From Phoronis australis (taxonomy: Eukaryota > Phoronida > Phoronidae), in NCBI GenBank assembly GCA_002633005.1, contig NMRA01000555.1, positions 217,867 through 281,866 of the forward strand: 64,000 nt of DNA, given 5' to 3'. The position numbers were made by a program, and so were the translations under genes. Within the stretch, counting starts at the first letter, position 1; each line of letters begins with the position of its first letter. Below the pieces are notes generated by a model. That model ran no database searches. It saw nothing but the letters and a program-made list of their open reading frames with translations, and was not told the origin of the DNA. Below, piece after piece: positions 52,859 through 62,969 of this stretch.

Positions 52859-54225
52859 NCCAATAGATGTCACAACAGTACAGTCTGTTGCACCACTTCC
52901 TGTATAAGATTGCACAACAGCTGGCGAATCTTGATAAACGACTTTCTATTGATATTTTAACTAGGCGAGCCGTGGTGTAGTGGACAAACCTAGAAACTCA
53001 TTTCCACTGAGACTAAAGCAGTTGGATTCTCTGCAGAAATGTGGAGAACCACTACTCCAAACCGACACTCGCCTTTTTGCTTCGAACGTATATGAAAAAC
53101 TTGAAAACTGGCTCTTGTCGCCAACTTTGTGCTTACCTTTCAAATTGTATTTCCGAAACAAATTTCAATTTTTTTTACAAATTCAATTCACCAATTCACT
53201 AAATGTTGTTTGTCAATATCTTTACCTTCTTTACCCTACTTAAAAGACAATTGAAATTGAAAGGGTGCCGGAGCAAAATGACAACGTCGGTCGGGTTGCA
53301 AACTGTTGCTAAACGATGTCTGAAATCGATTGGAGGTTCGTGCATCGCCATTTAATAAGAACAGGAAGGTCCAAAAACCAACGGAAAGTGCCGTTGCATG
53401 TTGTCTCTGATTTACTTTTACAAAAATTCCAGAACTACAATATATATGTACTGCAACGCTTTACTAAACAGTCGATGCCTAAATCGGTATTACTGTGTTC
53501 TGACTGACACCACGTTACATCCATGTAAATTTGACCAATAGATGTCACAACAGTACAGTCTGTTGCACCACTTCCTGTATAAGATTGCACAACTGCAGGC
53601 GAATCTTGATCAAAACGACTTTCTATTGATATCTTAACTAGGCGAGCCGTGGTGTAGTGGACAAACCTAGAAACTCATTTCCACTGAGACTAAAGCAGTT
53701 GGATTCTCTGCAGATATGTAGAGAACCACTACTCCAAACCGACACTCGTCTTTTTGCTTCGAACGTATTTGTGAAAAACTTGAAAACTCTTGTCCGCAAT
53801 GCTTATTCATTTCAAATTGTATTTCAAACACTTTTCTGTTTATATTGAAAATACAATTCATTAAATAATGTTTGTCAATATCTTCACCTTACCTAAAAGA
53901 CAACTGATATTGAAAGAGTGCCGGAGCACATTGACAACGTTGGTTGCATTTAAAACGTTTCTAAGTATCAAATATTTCAAATTATGTCTGACTTGAAAAA
54001 TTCCCACTAAATAAGATTGGCCCAAACCCCGCCTATCAGGGTAAACGGTGGGGTTTGGCAGATTGAACTAGACCGTATTTATCCACCTTGGCTGAGTCGC
54101 GCTCAGCTCACGATCAAAAGGATACCGCCAAGCTGCTCTTCATCGAGTCACGCCGGAAGCGAGAATAATTGGCTTTGCTTATGCGGATATGATCAGCTGA
54201 TTTCAATCTAGCCTAGACTTTTTAT

Positions 54226-56272
54226 AGAGAGTTTTACGGAATTCGAACACTGAACTTTAATACATATGGGTTAGTTTTAATGACAAACGCTACTGAATAT
54301 GAAGAATGTCCTATATATCTTGTATTTCAAGATCTACATGTATATGAAAAGTCGCTCATCGCGGACTGACGACATTTAGAAGAGAATAAAATAACGGAAA
54401 TCGCTCCTCGCTATGTCAATACTGAGAATTGATGATACAAAAAGATTTTAGACGCCAATAAATTGCAGAACAAATAGACAGTTTAAATAATGTTTATTGT
54501 TTCTAATTCACAAGAATTACACCACATTGCAGTCAGACACATGAACAAAGTTGTATTTAATTTCGCAACCATTACACAATGTGGAAGCCAATTATCCGTA
54601 TAGTGTGTTTGGCGGTCATAGTGTGTCTTGTTTCTAAGTGTAATTGAGTCTGTAGGCGTTTTTTTTTTCTTTTGGAGAGGTGGAGTGAATGTGTTTTGCG
54701 AGTTCGATCCCGTGTATTTGAGTCACTAACGGTGTTTTCAGGTACGTGTGTCGAGTTTTTGCGTGCGTTACTGTGTTTTGTAGTCCGTTAGGCGTGTAGT
54801 TTAGGTGCCTTGTATATGGCCCCGTTGCCCGCGGATTCTGACTAGAGTTCGAGCGGAAAGGAATCCTTTCTGACGGTCAGGAATACTAAACGAGATGGGA
54901 GTTAGTGAGAACATAGGGCTGATACGACGCGCCAGATTTTCGTTTTTAGTGACTAAACCTGGCGAAAGGTATCCCAATATTTAGTAAAATTATCAACTTA
55001 TTATTATATAACTGTTTAATTATAATTTCTCGAAAAGTATTGATATATTGTTAAACTGCCCGCAAGGTCTCGCCTTCATGTCGTTATGAGACTGTAGGCC
55101 ACATTGAGCCAAAACATTCGACGAGTTAAAATGAATTATGCTTTGTTTGTTATGTATTTCATTGAGTAATTATCAAAATAAAATTCGGTGACTTTTCTGC
55201 CATATTTTGTTCCGGCGTACGATATTCCACCCACTGTCAAGACGTTTCAAACGGTTTTTACACCTGACTATGTTCAAAGTTTCATCCGCCGTCAGAAGGC
55301 ATGATAAATTAATCACAAACAGTTAAGAGTCAACAAAATTTCCAAATTTTTAATAATGATTTGAACGAAACTCCTTTGGTCAACTCTTGCCTTTGCCAAT
55401 TTTTTCTCCCTTTGCCGGACCACATGGCCAATTGTTGGGCATCTCCATGACATTTGACCTACGTCTGTGTCTTAAAACATCAGCACAGCTGTTGCTGACC
55501 TTCGGAGGGGCATGGCAAAATTTTCTTTTACAACCGTTTTCTTAAACTTCCTAAAATCTTGACAGGTGTACTTGGCCTAGTGAACAAGTCTACTCTGTGA
55601 TGTGGAGATCCTTGAACTAGTGGAAACCTAACGGGCAGTCGGCAAATCAATGTCTTTCTTATGCCCTCTGAAATTGTGGCTATTTCAGTAAATAGTCCAC
55701 CAATTTTAACATCAAAGTAGATTAATTTTACTGGCTGAAAAACAACAGGCAGGTTATTTTCTCCAAGTTTTAATTATTAAGGTATTGTTAATTAGACCGA
55801 GTTGTTTCCCACTGCTTATAACCAGACAAGAGAGCGCTTCAACTCCATGCCAATTGTAACAACAGATCGGCCTTGGGCACGAGAGATTGGAGCCCAAGGC
55901 TTTTGGTGTGGTAACTTACAACTTTGAAAGGGCTTTGGGGGTAAAAAATCATTGAATCATGAAATGTGTGCAAAAGAAAAAATTGAAGACTTTTATTTAT
56001 GGATCGGACTTGCATGGAAATATTTGAAAAAATGAGCAGATCCCCAATATCTTTAAAATTTGTGACGCACAAGGTGAGCACATATCAATGCACTGCATTG
56101 CTCTTGTTAAATTTACATGTATATTAGCACAAGTCATGAATCCACTGAAACAGGTCTGCAACTGATTAATTTGTCAGCATCTTACCCTGACACATAATCT
56201 AAACCTACACTGGTCATAAACACAGTAGCAGTCTGCCTGGGCTTCACACTCAATTAAGCATTACCAATTCAT
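54226..56272. other. Intergenic, nothing recognised
   Basis: Short overlapping frames only. A B-box-like GAGTTCGATCCC near 54705 has no matching A box. Confidence 0.5.
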
Positions 56273-56291
56273 TCAAGTCGACTGGACATGT

Positions 56292-56717
56292 TTGGGTGTC
56301 ATTTATTCAAACACCATCATCAGAAGAGAGAATGTAGACCAAACTAACAACAAGTACTTTAAAGTACCCTATGTTGGGTTTTACGCCAAGATTGCTCAAC
56401 GAAAACTCAACAAATTGGTGAATGATTACTGTGTAAACTTAAGAGTTGTATTAACATTCAAGTCTTTGAAACTGTCGAATTTATTTAACACTAAGGACAA
56501 AATTCCTATGGGTCTACGGTCCAGGGTAGTGTACAAATTTATCTGTGCTGGATGTGGCTCCAGTTATATAGGCGAAACTGTTCGCCATTTGAAAACCAGG
56601 ACCAAGGAACATCTAAATTCTGACAAAGGTTCACATGTAAAAATTCACCTACAGAACTCCAATCATTGTTATCAGCAGTGCTCTTTCAATGACTTTGCAA
56701 TAATAGACCAGCAGTAA
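56292..56717 (+). pseudogene. Penelope-type GIY-YIG endonuclease fragment
   Basis: The 141-codon open frame begins inside the left repeat. Residues about 78-112 give RSRVVYKFICAGCGSSYIGE, then TVRHLKTRTKEH. This fits the Penelope GIY-YIG pattern: V-Y-K-F with paired Cys (C-A-G-C), Y-I-G, then R-x-L-x-x-R-x-x-E-H. The upstream part (FKSLKLSNLFNTKDKIP) is the usual linker between reverse transcriptase and endonuclease. The endonuclease cuts target DNA for insertion. The polymerase is absent, so it is treated as a remnant. Confidence 0.8.
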
Positions 56718-56903
56718 CAACAAAGGAGCTTAAAATTCGTGGGGCTCTACACATCAGTTGGTGCAAGCCCAGTCTCAGTAGGCAACTGGCACACCACAGG
56801 TTGTCATTGTTGGTCTAGTTCATTGTCACTCCCTGTAACTGACAGTGTCTGTGCTTCATTACTTGTGGCTGGGCCTAGCTAGGTGGCCACTGTATTCTCT
56901 CTT

Positions 56904-56937
56904 CTGATGATGGTGTTTGAATAAATGACACCAAAAC
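56904..56937 (+). ncRNA. Degenerate hammerhead-ribozyme-like motif in the right repeat
   Basis: CTGATGA (56904-56910), a stem TGGTGT...ACACCA (56911-56933) and AAAC follow the order of a hammerhead core (CUGAUGA, stem II, GAAA). The expected GAAA is changed: AAAAC here and CAAAC in the left copy. Stem I is not evident. Activity is unlikely; the motif mainly supports the element's identity. Confidence 0.35.
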
Positions 56938-56952
56938 ATGTCAAGTCGACTT

Positions 56953-57747
56953 AAAACCATTGTTGTTTTCTTTAATAATAAATGCTGCTACTTGATATCA
57001 TGATTACCAATTCAAATTCAAATTTACTAACAGACGACCATCAAAGTAAGTTAGGCACAGAATTTGATAAATTGATGTATCGCCACGTCATATTTCATAA
57101 AAAAATTCCAATTTTACACGATGACATCACAAATGTAAGAGCAGAGTCTCAATTGAACTATGGTGATCATGGGCCTTTATGTTTGTTAAGTAGGTTAAAA
57201 TTATGATTATAAACAGTGAAAAATGATTAGTTAATAGCCTCCTGAAGGGTAACAAACCTAACTACTATTGGAAGAAGTATTTGTTTGCATTAGAGGCATG
57301 TGGTCTGTTAAGTTCCATGTACCTAATGCATTCATAACGCTAAATCATCGTGAGAGACCGTCCGGAGTTGGTACATGGTGCAACTCAGGACGGTATGGGG
57401 TCAACAGAAAACCACAGTTCAACTGTGAGTCTACACCAATGTGATAAACGAGAGTAGTTCTACTTGCTGCGTCAGCTGCAGGTATGCTTATCTCTTTTAT
57501 GACACCCAATGTGTGATTGGGCAAAGCGTTTTCAAAATAATGTGGATAGATCAGCGGAGTGTGAGACCCCTGAGGTCCCTGTCAAGTGCTCACGACAATT
57601 CTACATTATACATGTAGGTTTAATCCAGAGAATAGCCTTTACTAGGAGACCTGCCTTCCATTAGACAATTCATGACACATCCTGCATAATTAAGCCAGTC
57701 AAGAGGACATTGCATTCGCCACATTAAAGTTAAAGAAGTGTTTTTCA
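56953..57747. other. 3' flank of the C3orf38 homolog
   Basis: A 74-codon plus-strand frame at 56982-57206 is not recognised and may be element debris. The part next to 57747 is presumably 3' UTR. Confidence 0.4.
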
Positions 57748-58410
57748 TCACGTGAATGGCATCAATGTCAGGCTATTTCCCTCTCCATGTTGCTGTCTTC
57801 TCAAATCACACTCACTTCCTTGTTTAATCTTTAACATAGTAAACTTGATAACCAGTCTCCCAGTTAGTGGATTGTTGACTAGTCCAAAGCATTGTTCGAA
57901 CACGCCCATAAACTCGTGTTTCCTGTGTACAGTGCCCGCCACGGTCACCACAACCAATCCGTGGGCGTCCTTTTTCTCCGCTGAATGTGACGGGTTGAAT
58001 ATCAAGCCCTCATCGCGCACCATTGCCAGAGAACGATTCACAACATTCTGAGCACCCAAAAAATCATGAGTCTCACAGCTTCCCATGACCTCAATGTTCA
58101 AGGAGCAGTCTTCGAAAAAGTGCTGAACACCAAATTCCTCTGAGGGTTCATTTCTAACCAATGAATTGTAGGAATTTAGCATGCAATAGTACCAGCTGGT
58201 AAACTTTTCAGCAAGCTCCATTGAGGATACCACTTCTGAGCAATGAGGCTTAGTAAGGCGTGACAACGGCGGTGGAGAATAATCAATCCTTATTCTAGAC
58301 ACAGGTGACGATTCAGGAAAGTCAACTTCCACCCTCGACGGGGTTTTTGGTGATGTAAAGTCAAGTTTAAAGTCAGCAACAGGGGAAGGAGGTACTGATG
58401 GATGCGCCAC
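57748..58410 (-). CDS. C3orf38: C3orf38 homolog exon 3, DUF4518 region and stop
   Basis: The exon follows TTTTGCAG and encodes VAHPSVPPSPV, a low-complexity linker, then the conserved domain. Key blocks are EKFTSWYYCMLNSYNSLV, VQHFFEDC, HGLVVVTVAGTVHRKHEF and GVFEQCFGLV, followed by a basic/acidic tail ending in LTLMPFT. The order of helix, strand, Gly-Thr turn and final strand fits an NTF2-like alpha+beta barrel. Confidence 0.9.
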   Translation of the reverse strand: MAHPSVPPSPVADFKLDFTSPKTPSRVEVDFPESSPVSRIRIDYSPPPLSRLTKPHCSEVVSSMELAEKFTSWYYCMLNSYNSLVRNEPSEEFGVQHFFEDCSLNIEVMGSCETHDFLGAQNVVNRSLAMVRDEGLIFNPSHSAEKKDAHGLVVVTVAGTVHRKHEFMGVFEQCFGLVNNPLTGRLVIKFTMLKIKQGSECDLRRQQHGEGNSLTLMPFT

Positions 58411-61194
58411 CTGCAAAAGAACAGGAAATTAAATATGTGACCTGAATGGATGAGTGTTTGTATTCATGGCAAAATTTTTCACTTGCGATATCTGATATAC
58501 TGAATAATAACCCTGTGCACATCCCACACATGTATGTATATGCAGAAGGAGAGTCCTCTTCACTATGAAGCATTGAATAAGAGGTTCGTCAATAGCAGGA
58601 TATAATCTAACTCATTAACTACAAACCTCCAAAAATGGACAACACCAAAACTTAAAGAAAGTGTTCTAGATATAACACAGTTGTGTTCAAACTGGCTTGT
58701 TGTGATGAAATGAGTGTCAAATGACTAGATTCTGGCTGTGTAGCATTTGAACAGTTGTCAGGGATACAGTATAAACCTGTAAGGATGGGAGATCTGTGCT
58801 TCATACAACAGCAGGCATTAGTGGCAAGATCTCATTCAAACAAACAGTATCTACTGCAGTCACCATGACCAAATAATTCAAATTACTGTAGCATCAAGAA
58901 AACTTCAAGTGCCTTAGAAATTAATCTCAAAGTGCAACCATGCCTAACCAATCATTGTCTGGCAGAATGATATAATGCAACTGAATTTAATGATGCTAGC
59001 ATAAACAAACTGACAGATTTCTCGTGTTCAATCAAAACACTAGTGACTAGATGTCATGTTAATTTTCCTTCACCATGGTCATAACTCATAAATAAATAGT
59101 AGGATGAGCCACGTGACTTTGCAACATCTACAGAAATATTTCAACGAGTTTCCAGAGTTAATTTCGACATAAAGTGGCTATAAACCTGCCTTCCGCCACG
59201 AAAACCAACTTTTGATTTATACCACCGACCAATTTATATAAAATTGGTGTCAATTTGTTCATTACTCAAATTGCAGATGATGTCAGCATTTTCAAAGAAT
59301 CGACACTTCATCATGCTCCATGAGATCAAGTCCTGCATTTGGCCTGTCACGGTGTATGTGTCATGGCGTACGTGTCACGGTGTATGTGTCACGGTGTACG
59401 TGTCACGGTGTATGTGTCATTTTACATGCCCAATATGCATGGTCTTGAGGAACAATGAAATGTCAGGTCTTTGTAAACCCGCTTCTCATCTGAGTCACGA
59501 CAAATTAAAGTGGCAAATGATTTAAATCAAAGCTTACTTCTTCAACCCAATGAATTTCAGTGTCCCAATTTTACAGATTGTCTCAAACTGGAGATTTTCT
59601 ATAGAACTGTGGAAACAGACCTACATAACTTCAAATCAACCAAAGATTTACACCAGAGAAAACTCATCTCCTAACAAAGCAAACATACGTCATACAAAAT
59701 TATCATTAATTTCCATGGGCGTGTAACACTTTTTGCTAGGGGCCTTTCAATGAAAGGAAGTTAAAATGGCCACCTGCCCAGTATGGCTCAAGTGCTGGCC
59801 TTCGACTGCATACAAAGATTTCACGGTCAGTCATAAATAGTGAAGTCTATAACCAAACCTGCGAACTCCACATTGTTAGTATCTTGTCAACCAGGTCTGC
59901 CTTGGTGGAGTTTGTTGACACATCAATCTCCGTCTCTTTCAAGTACATCAGTAGGCATTCTCTCTTTAGTTTTTGTCTCTTGAGCAGTTGACTGGCACTG
60001 TCAGTGTAGAGTATGATAGCATCTTCGGCCTCTGAAAATGGTAGCATAAAGGACATAAACGGAGTCTTGAATTGTGAATGATCTGCACACTCAGGTGTTT
60101 ATTATGTTGGGTAATTGTCTTATGATTAACGGGCAAGTCAAAGTGGTGTCACACATTCAAAGCCAAGATAAAAACAAAACCTGGGTGATGGTACTAAAAA
60201 GGACCACTTGAGATAAACAAAGTTGTAGAAAATCATAACAGTATCAACTCCAAGGCTATGCACACATTAAACACCCAAGATGACAAGAGTCACTTACACA
60301 GCTTTCCCAGATTTTAAGACCCAGTTTATTGTCAATTATTCAGCAGAGGTACGGGTTCGAATAATGCAGGAACCTTATTACCTACAAGATTCATACTCCT
60401 GCATGCAATCAAACATATTTCGAACAGCCCTTCAACTGGCCGTTTTAACACTGCTCTCACAAGGGAATATGATGGCATCCTAACATGTCCATGTGCAAAA
60501 AAGTACTTATAGCAACATTACTTTGACGATTTTATCAGTGTGAGCCACTGTGAGGCATAGTTTGCCGAAAAAGCTTCCGGCCCAAGGCGGGCCTATGGGA
60601 TGGCCACCATATTAGGGTCAGTTGAGACTAGTAGTAGTAATAATTTTTATATAAAAGTCGGTCAGGTTTAACAATGAAACATTAGCATAATAAGTGCTAA
60701 TGATGTAATATCCGACAATTTTTAAAAATCTACAAACTAAAACTACAAAAACTTAAAGTATTAATACAAGCTAACTGGTACAGAAAATAACTGAATCATA
60801 AAGACAAAAGTACATGCAAGCGTGGTAAATTCATTTAAGGCAGCACATTGTCTCATTGCCGATGGCAAGACTGTGGTAGTCTACACAGTCTGACATGTTG
60901 TAGATGTGTTTCTGGTGAATCACATGAGCCTCTGTTAGCTACTCGCTAACGGGCAATTGCCTATTAGCTGAATGGTTAGCACGCTTGCCGGTTTTATGGG
61001 GGTCGCTGATTCGATCCCCAGGTCGGGTAATCTCGGCTACTACAGACAACTCAAAACGAGAGTTGGTCTTTACCCCGTCTATTCACAGGATTAACAGCTT
61101 TTGTGGTTGAAGTATCACATAAGCTATAGATGTCGACAGTTGAGCATTTCTCTAAAATCTTCCTAAATTCTCTTTTCTCCGCCTTGGAGAGCAT
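57748..61194 (-). CDS. C3orf38: C3orf38 homolog (DUF4518 protein), three exons, 318 residues
   Basis: Exons: 61194-61074 (121 nt, phase 1), 60031-59859 (173 nt), 58410-57748 (663 nt with stop). All three junctions are consensus and the frame holds. Compared with human C3orf38 as I recall it: the N-terminus shares the pattern ending in SLCDT; exon 2 has the AIILYTDSASQLLKRQKLKR region matching the human AILAYSQSAEELLRRRK region; exon 3 has an FxxWYYCMLNS helix, a GVQHFF turn, HGLVVVTVAGTVHR and GVFEQCFGLV, all nearly collinear with human. Length is close to the human protein (about 329). The C-terminal part is classed as DUF4518, which resembles an NTF2-like fold; the molecular function is unknown, although apoptosis has been suggested for the human protein. 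A Ser/Pro-rich linker of about 50 residues at the start of exon 3 is poorly conserved. A possible ATTAAA signal lies at 57624-57619. Confidence 0.9.
58411..59858. other. Intron 2 of the C3orf38 homolog
   Basis: Holds the 14-bp minisatellite and otherwise nothing recognised. Confidence 0.6.
59348..59417. repeat. 14-bp minisatellite, five units
   Basis: Unit CACGGTGTATGTGT, alternating TATGTGT and TACGTGT, in intron 2 of the C3orf38 homolog. Confidence 0.9.
59859..60031 (-). CDS. C3orf38: C3orf38 homolog exon 2
   Basis: The acceptor TTTTCAG and the donor CGCAG|GTTTGG bound 173 nt encoding EAEDAIILYTDSASQLLKRQ, then KLKRECLLMYLKETEIDV, ending in MWSSQ. The exon forms two helices that match the human protein in order and spacing. 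Confidence 0.9.
60957..61030 (+). repeat. tRNA-derived SINE head in intron 1 of the C3orf38 homolog
   Basis: The A box TAGCTGAATGG (60965-60975) and the B box GATTCGATCCC (61008-61018) have the spacing of a pol III tRNA promoter. Flanking sequence does not pair into an acceptor stem, so it is a SINE or tRNA pseudogene. It is antisense to the gene and lies about 45 bp inside the intron from the exon 1 donor. Confidence 0.65.
61074..61194 (-). CDS. C3orf38: C3orf38 homolog exon 1 (start codon)
   Basis: ATG at 61194-61192 opens MLSKAEKREFRKILEKCSTV and runs on to VNRR before AGACGGG|GTAAAG. The exon contributes 40 codons plus one base. The start is supported by collinearity with the human N-terminus, where a similar helix and the LCDT motif occupy the same place. 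This exon is too short to stand out as an open frame by itself. Confidence 0.85.
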
Positions 61195-61920
61195 GGTCGC
61201 TGATTTCTGCTGGGTTTTGTCGATTCTTAGAAAACCACATAGTAGTCAATTCAAAACTTCCGGCGTACTACAGAAACATACTTTCGATGATTTAATTCGA
61301 ACGCAAATAGGCTTCTGATCAACTTGAGAGAAACTGTTTCCTTTTTTTGCTAAGTTTTCCCTCTGAGACTTCAACAGGGGCATTTTTTTCAGTTTGACAA
61401 GTGGCGAAGGTTTATTTATCTGAGCAGCTAGAGTCCTCATGCGGGAAATATCAGAACTAAAAATCAGTGCAGGCGGATAGTAGCCTAACGAGGACAAGAA
61501 GAAACAAACATTGGATCAAAAATATGATTATCATGGCACATAATGATAAGATGAGTAAACAGATAATGAAAAAAATGTTGCAAACAAGGCTGCACATAAC
61601 TACGAAATATCTCAAATAAGACTATAGAGTACATTACAAAATCCGACCTTTCGAAAACGTCACCGCCGGAAAGTGTACTGAACGCCGGTATTTTCGGAAA
61701 CTGTGTCTAACTATGATGCAGCAATGTAAAACAAACAATAGCTGCGATTTTTTTAAATAAACAAGTCCGAAAATACGTCCATGATGGGTGTACTTTTGAC
61801 TGGACCCATTTTCAGAAATTCCAGGTACGATATCAACTATAGAAATTGGAACTTGAGATAAAGAGGTAGCATTCAACAGTGAGAAGCGCAAGGCGATTCT
61901 TCCATCAGGCACACAGTAAA
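61195..61920 (-). other. Probable 5' UTR and promoter region of the C3orf38 homolog
   Basis: Minus-strand open frames of 83 and 92 codons lie here (61497-61246 and 61912-61634). Neither resembles a known protein and neither is joined in frame to the gene by an obvious splice. The first ends about 50 nt before the true start codon. I treat the stretch as untranslated leader or promoter. No TATA box or initiator can be named with confidence. Confidence 0.35.
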
Positions 61921-62104
61921 TGGTGGATGGCCTTTTATTCGGCAGTCACCAGGTGGCGTGTGAATTTTATTTACACTGTTTTATTACTCTCGTGGTCTTC
62001 TTAGATAACGAAATTTCTATAAATAGTTTGAAATTGTCGTTGTTCTGGCGTTTGAAATTTTTGCTCATCCATTTCCAGTTTAATTATAACAGACTGTCAG
62101 AATA

Positions 62105-62603
62105 AAAAACTTGAAAATTCAGTCGCAGTCAAACGATATACTCCACACGTTCGTCCGTTGCTGATAATGTTTCTTCTAAAAAAGTTAAAACAGAGACCGG
62201 CAAGAGATCTTTTATGTATGCTGCTGATGCAATATGGAACTCTCTTAGCTCAGAAATTGAACTTTCAAACTTGTTATTAAAAAGAGTGGCTGTAATTTAC
62301 GTACCCATTCTTACACCTTACTTGTCTTAATTATGTCAGTTTTCATTATCGTAAGTACACTCACTATTTAGTATCGTCTGTTTTCGTCCAATTTTCACCA
62401 TCCTTGGTCATTTATTTATTATCTAAATTCTCAACCTGTATTAATTGTATCTTTGTTGCATGTATTTAATTATTGTTTTACTATTGTATTATATTACTGT
62501 TTTATATTTTGTTGTTGAGGGCTCTGTTGGAAAGCAGTGCTGTCACTGAAGAGGCCACCCTGATTTTAAATATCACAATAAATAAATAAATAAATAAATA
62601 AAA
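62105..62603 (+). mobile_element. 5'-truncated CR1/L2-like LINE with end of ORF2
   Basis: Conceptual translation near 62185-62330 gives GKRSFMYAADAIWNSLSSEI, typical of the extreme C-terminus of non-LTR reverse transcriptase ORFs (RxFxxAAPxxWNSLP). It is followed by a stop, a T-rich UTR, a GGAAAGCAGTGCTGTCACTG motif and an AATA microsatellite tail. Confidence 0.7.
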
Positions 62604-62724
62604 GACTAGCGGAAGGTGTTCCTTTAGTGCAGTCATCTCGGCAGCAAACCAATTACACTCTCCAGCTAAGCTGAGCACATTTTAACAATGGTTTATTTAG
62701 CAGTTTTATGGTGATCGTGTAATG

Positions 62725-62964
62725 CATGCGCGCACCCGGGGGGGGGCTCGGGGGGCTCGAACCCCATTTGGCGAAGTGGGCAAAAAAGGTCCGCCCCAGA
62801 GAGACAAAAAGTCCGAGAAAATGGGACAAAAGTCCACTAAATAAGCGCAAACGCGCACTTCACAGTGGTGGTCCCGTTTTTTTAGTCCGCCCGCTGTGTT
62901 GTTAACCGAAAAACGTCCACGACGTCAAGAATTCGAGCCCCCCCCCAGGCTGGGTGCGCGCATG
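62725..62964. mobile_element. 240-bp non-autonomous element with TIRs and TAATG target duplication
   Basis: The left terminus CATGCGCGCACCC is the exact complement of the right terminus GGGTGCGCGCATG. Both are followed inward by a long G (left) or C (right) run and CTCGA/TCGAG. TAATG flanks both sides (62720-62724 and 62965-62969), as expected of a 5-bp target-site duplication. There is no open frame for a transposase. The family is not identified. Confidence 0.7.
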
Positions 62965-62969
62965 TAATG

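Larger units (their letters stand above)
50663..54225 (+). repeat. 2.15-kb tandem duplication, each copy with two related 0.68-kb units
   Basis: A block containing ATAGATGTCACAACAGTACA and CTAGGCGAGCCGTGGTGTAG occurs four times, with the latter motif near 50811, 51494, 52962 and 53640. Units 1 and 3 resemble each other most, as do 2 and 4. The real period is therefore about 2,150 bp, each with a diverged pair 677-684 bp apart. A single N at 52859 lies exactly where the second period begins, so the junction may be artificial. Confidence 0.85.
56273..56952 (+). mobile_element. Penelope-like element remnant bounded by inverted repeats
   Basis: A 61-bp left end (56273-56333) is the near-perfect complement of the right end (56893-56952). 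Between them is a GIY-YIG-type endonuclease fragment. Penelope-like elements often carry terminal repeats in inverted orientation, and these repeats can hold hammerhead ribozymes. Reverse transcriptase is missing, so the copy is internally deleted or truncated. Confidence 0.75.

Noticed and set aside
50828-53848. Four open frames sharing an MDKPRNSFPL start, as a possible gene family
   Set aside because: They follow the tandem repeat unit exactly, include the tRNA-like head, and diverge by frameshift after about 40 codons.
54640-54730. tRNA gene suggested by GAGTTCGATCCC
   Set aside because: No A box at the right distance and no cloverleaf pairing.
56982-57206. A 74-codon frame after the Penelope remnant as part of the same element
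   Set aside because: It lies outside the inverted repeats and shows no reverse transcriptase or endonuclease motif.
61246-61912. A further small gene upstream of the C3orf38 homolog
   Set aside because: The two frames lack recognisable motifs and a supported splice join; untranslated leader is simpler.
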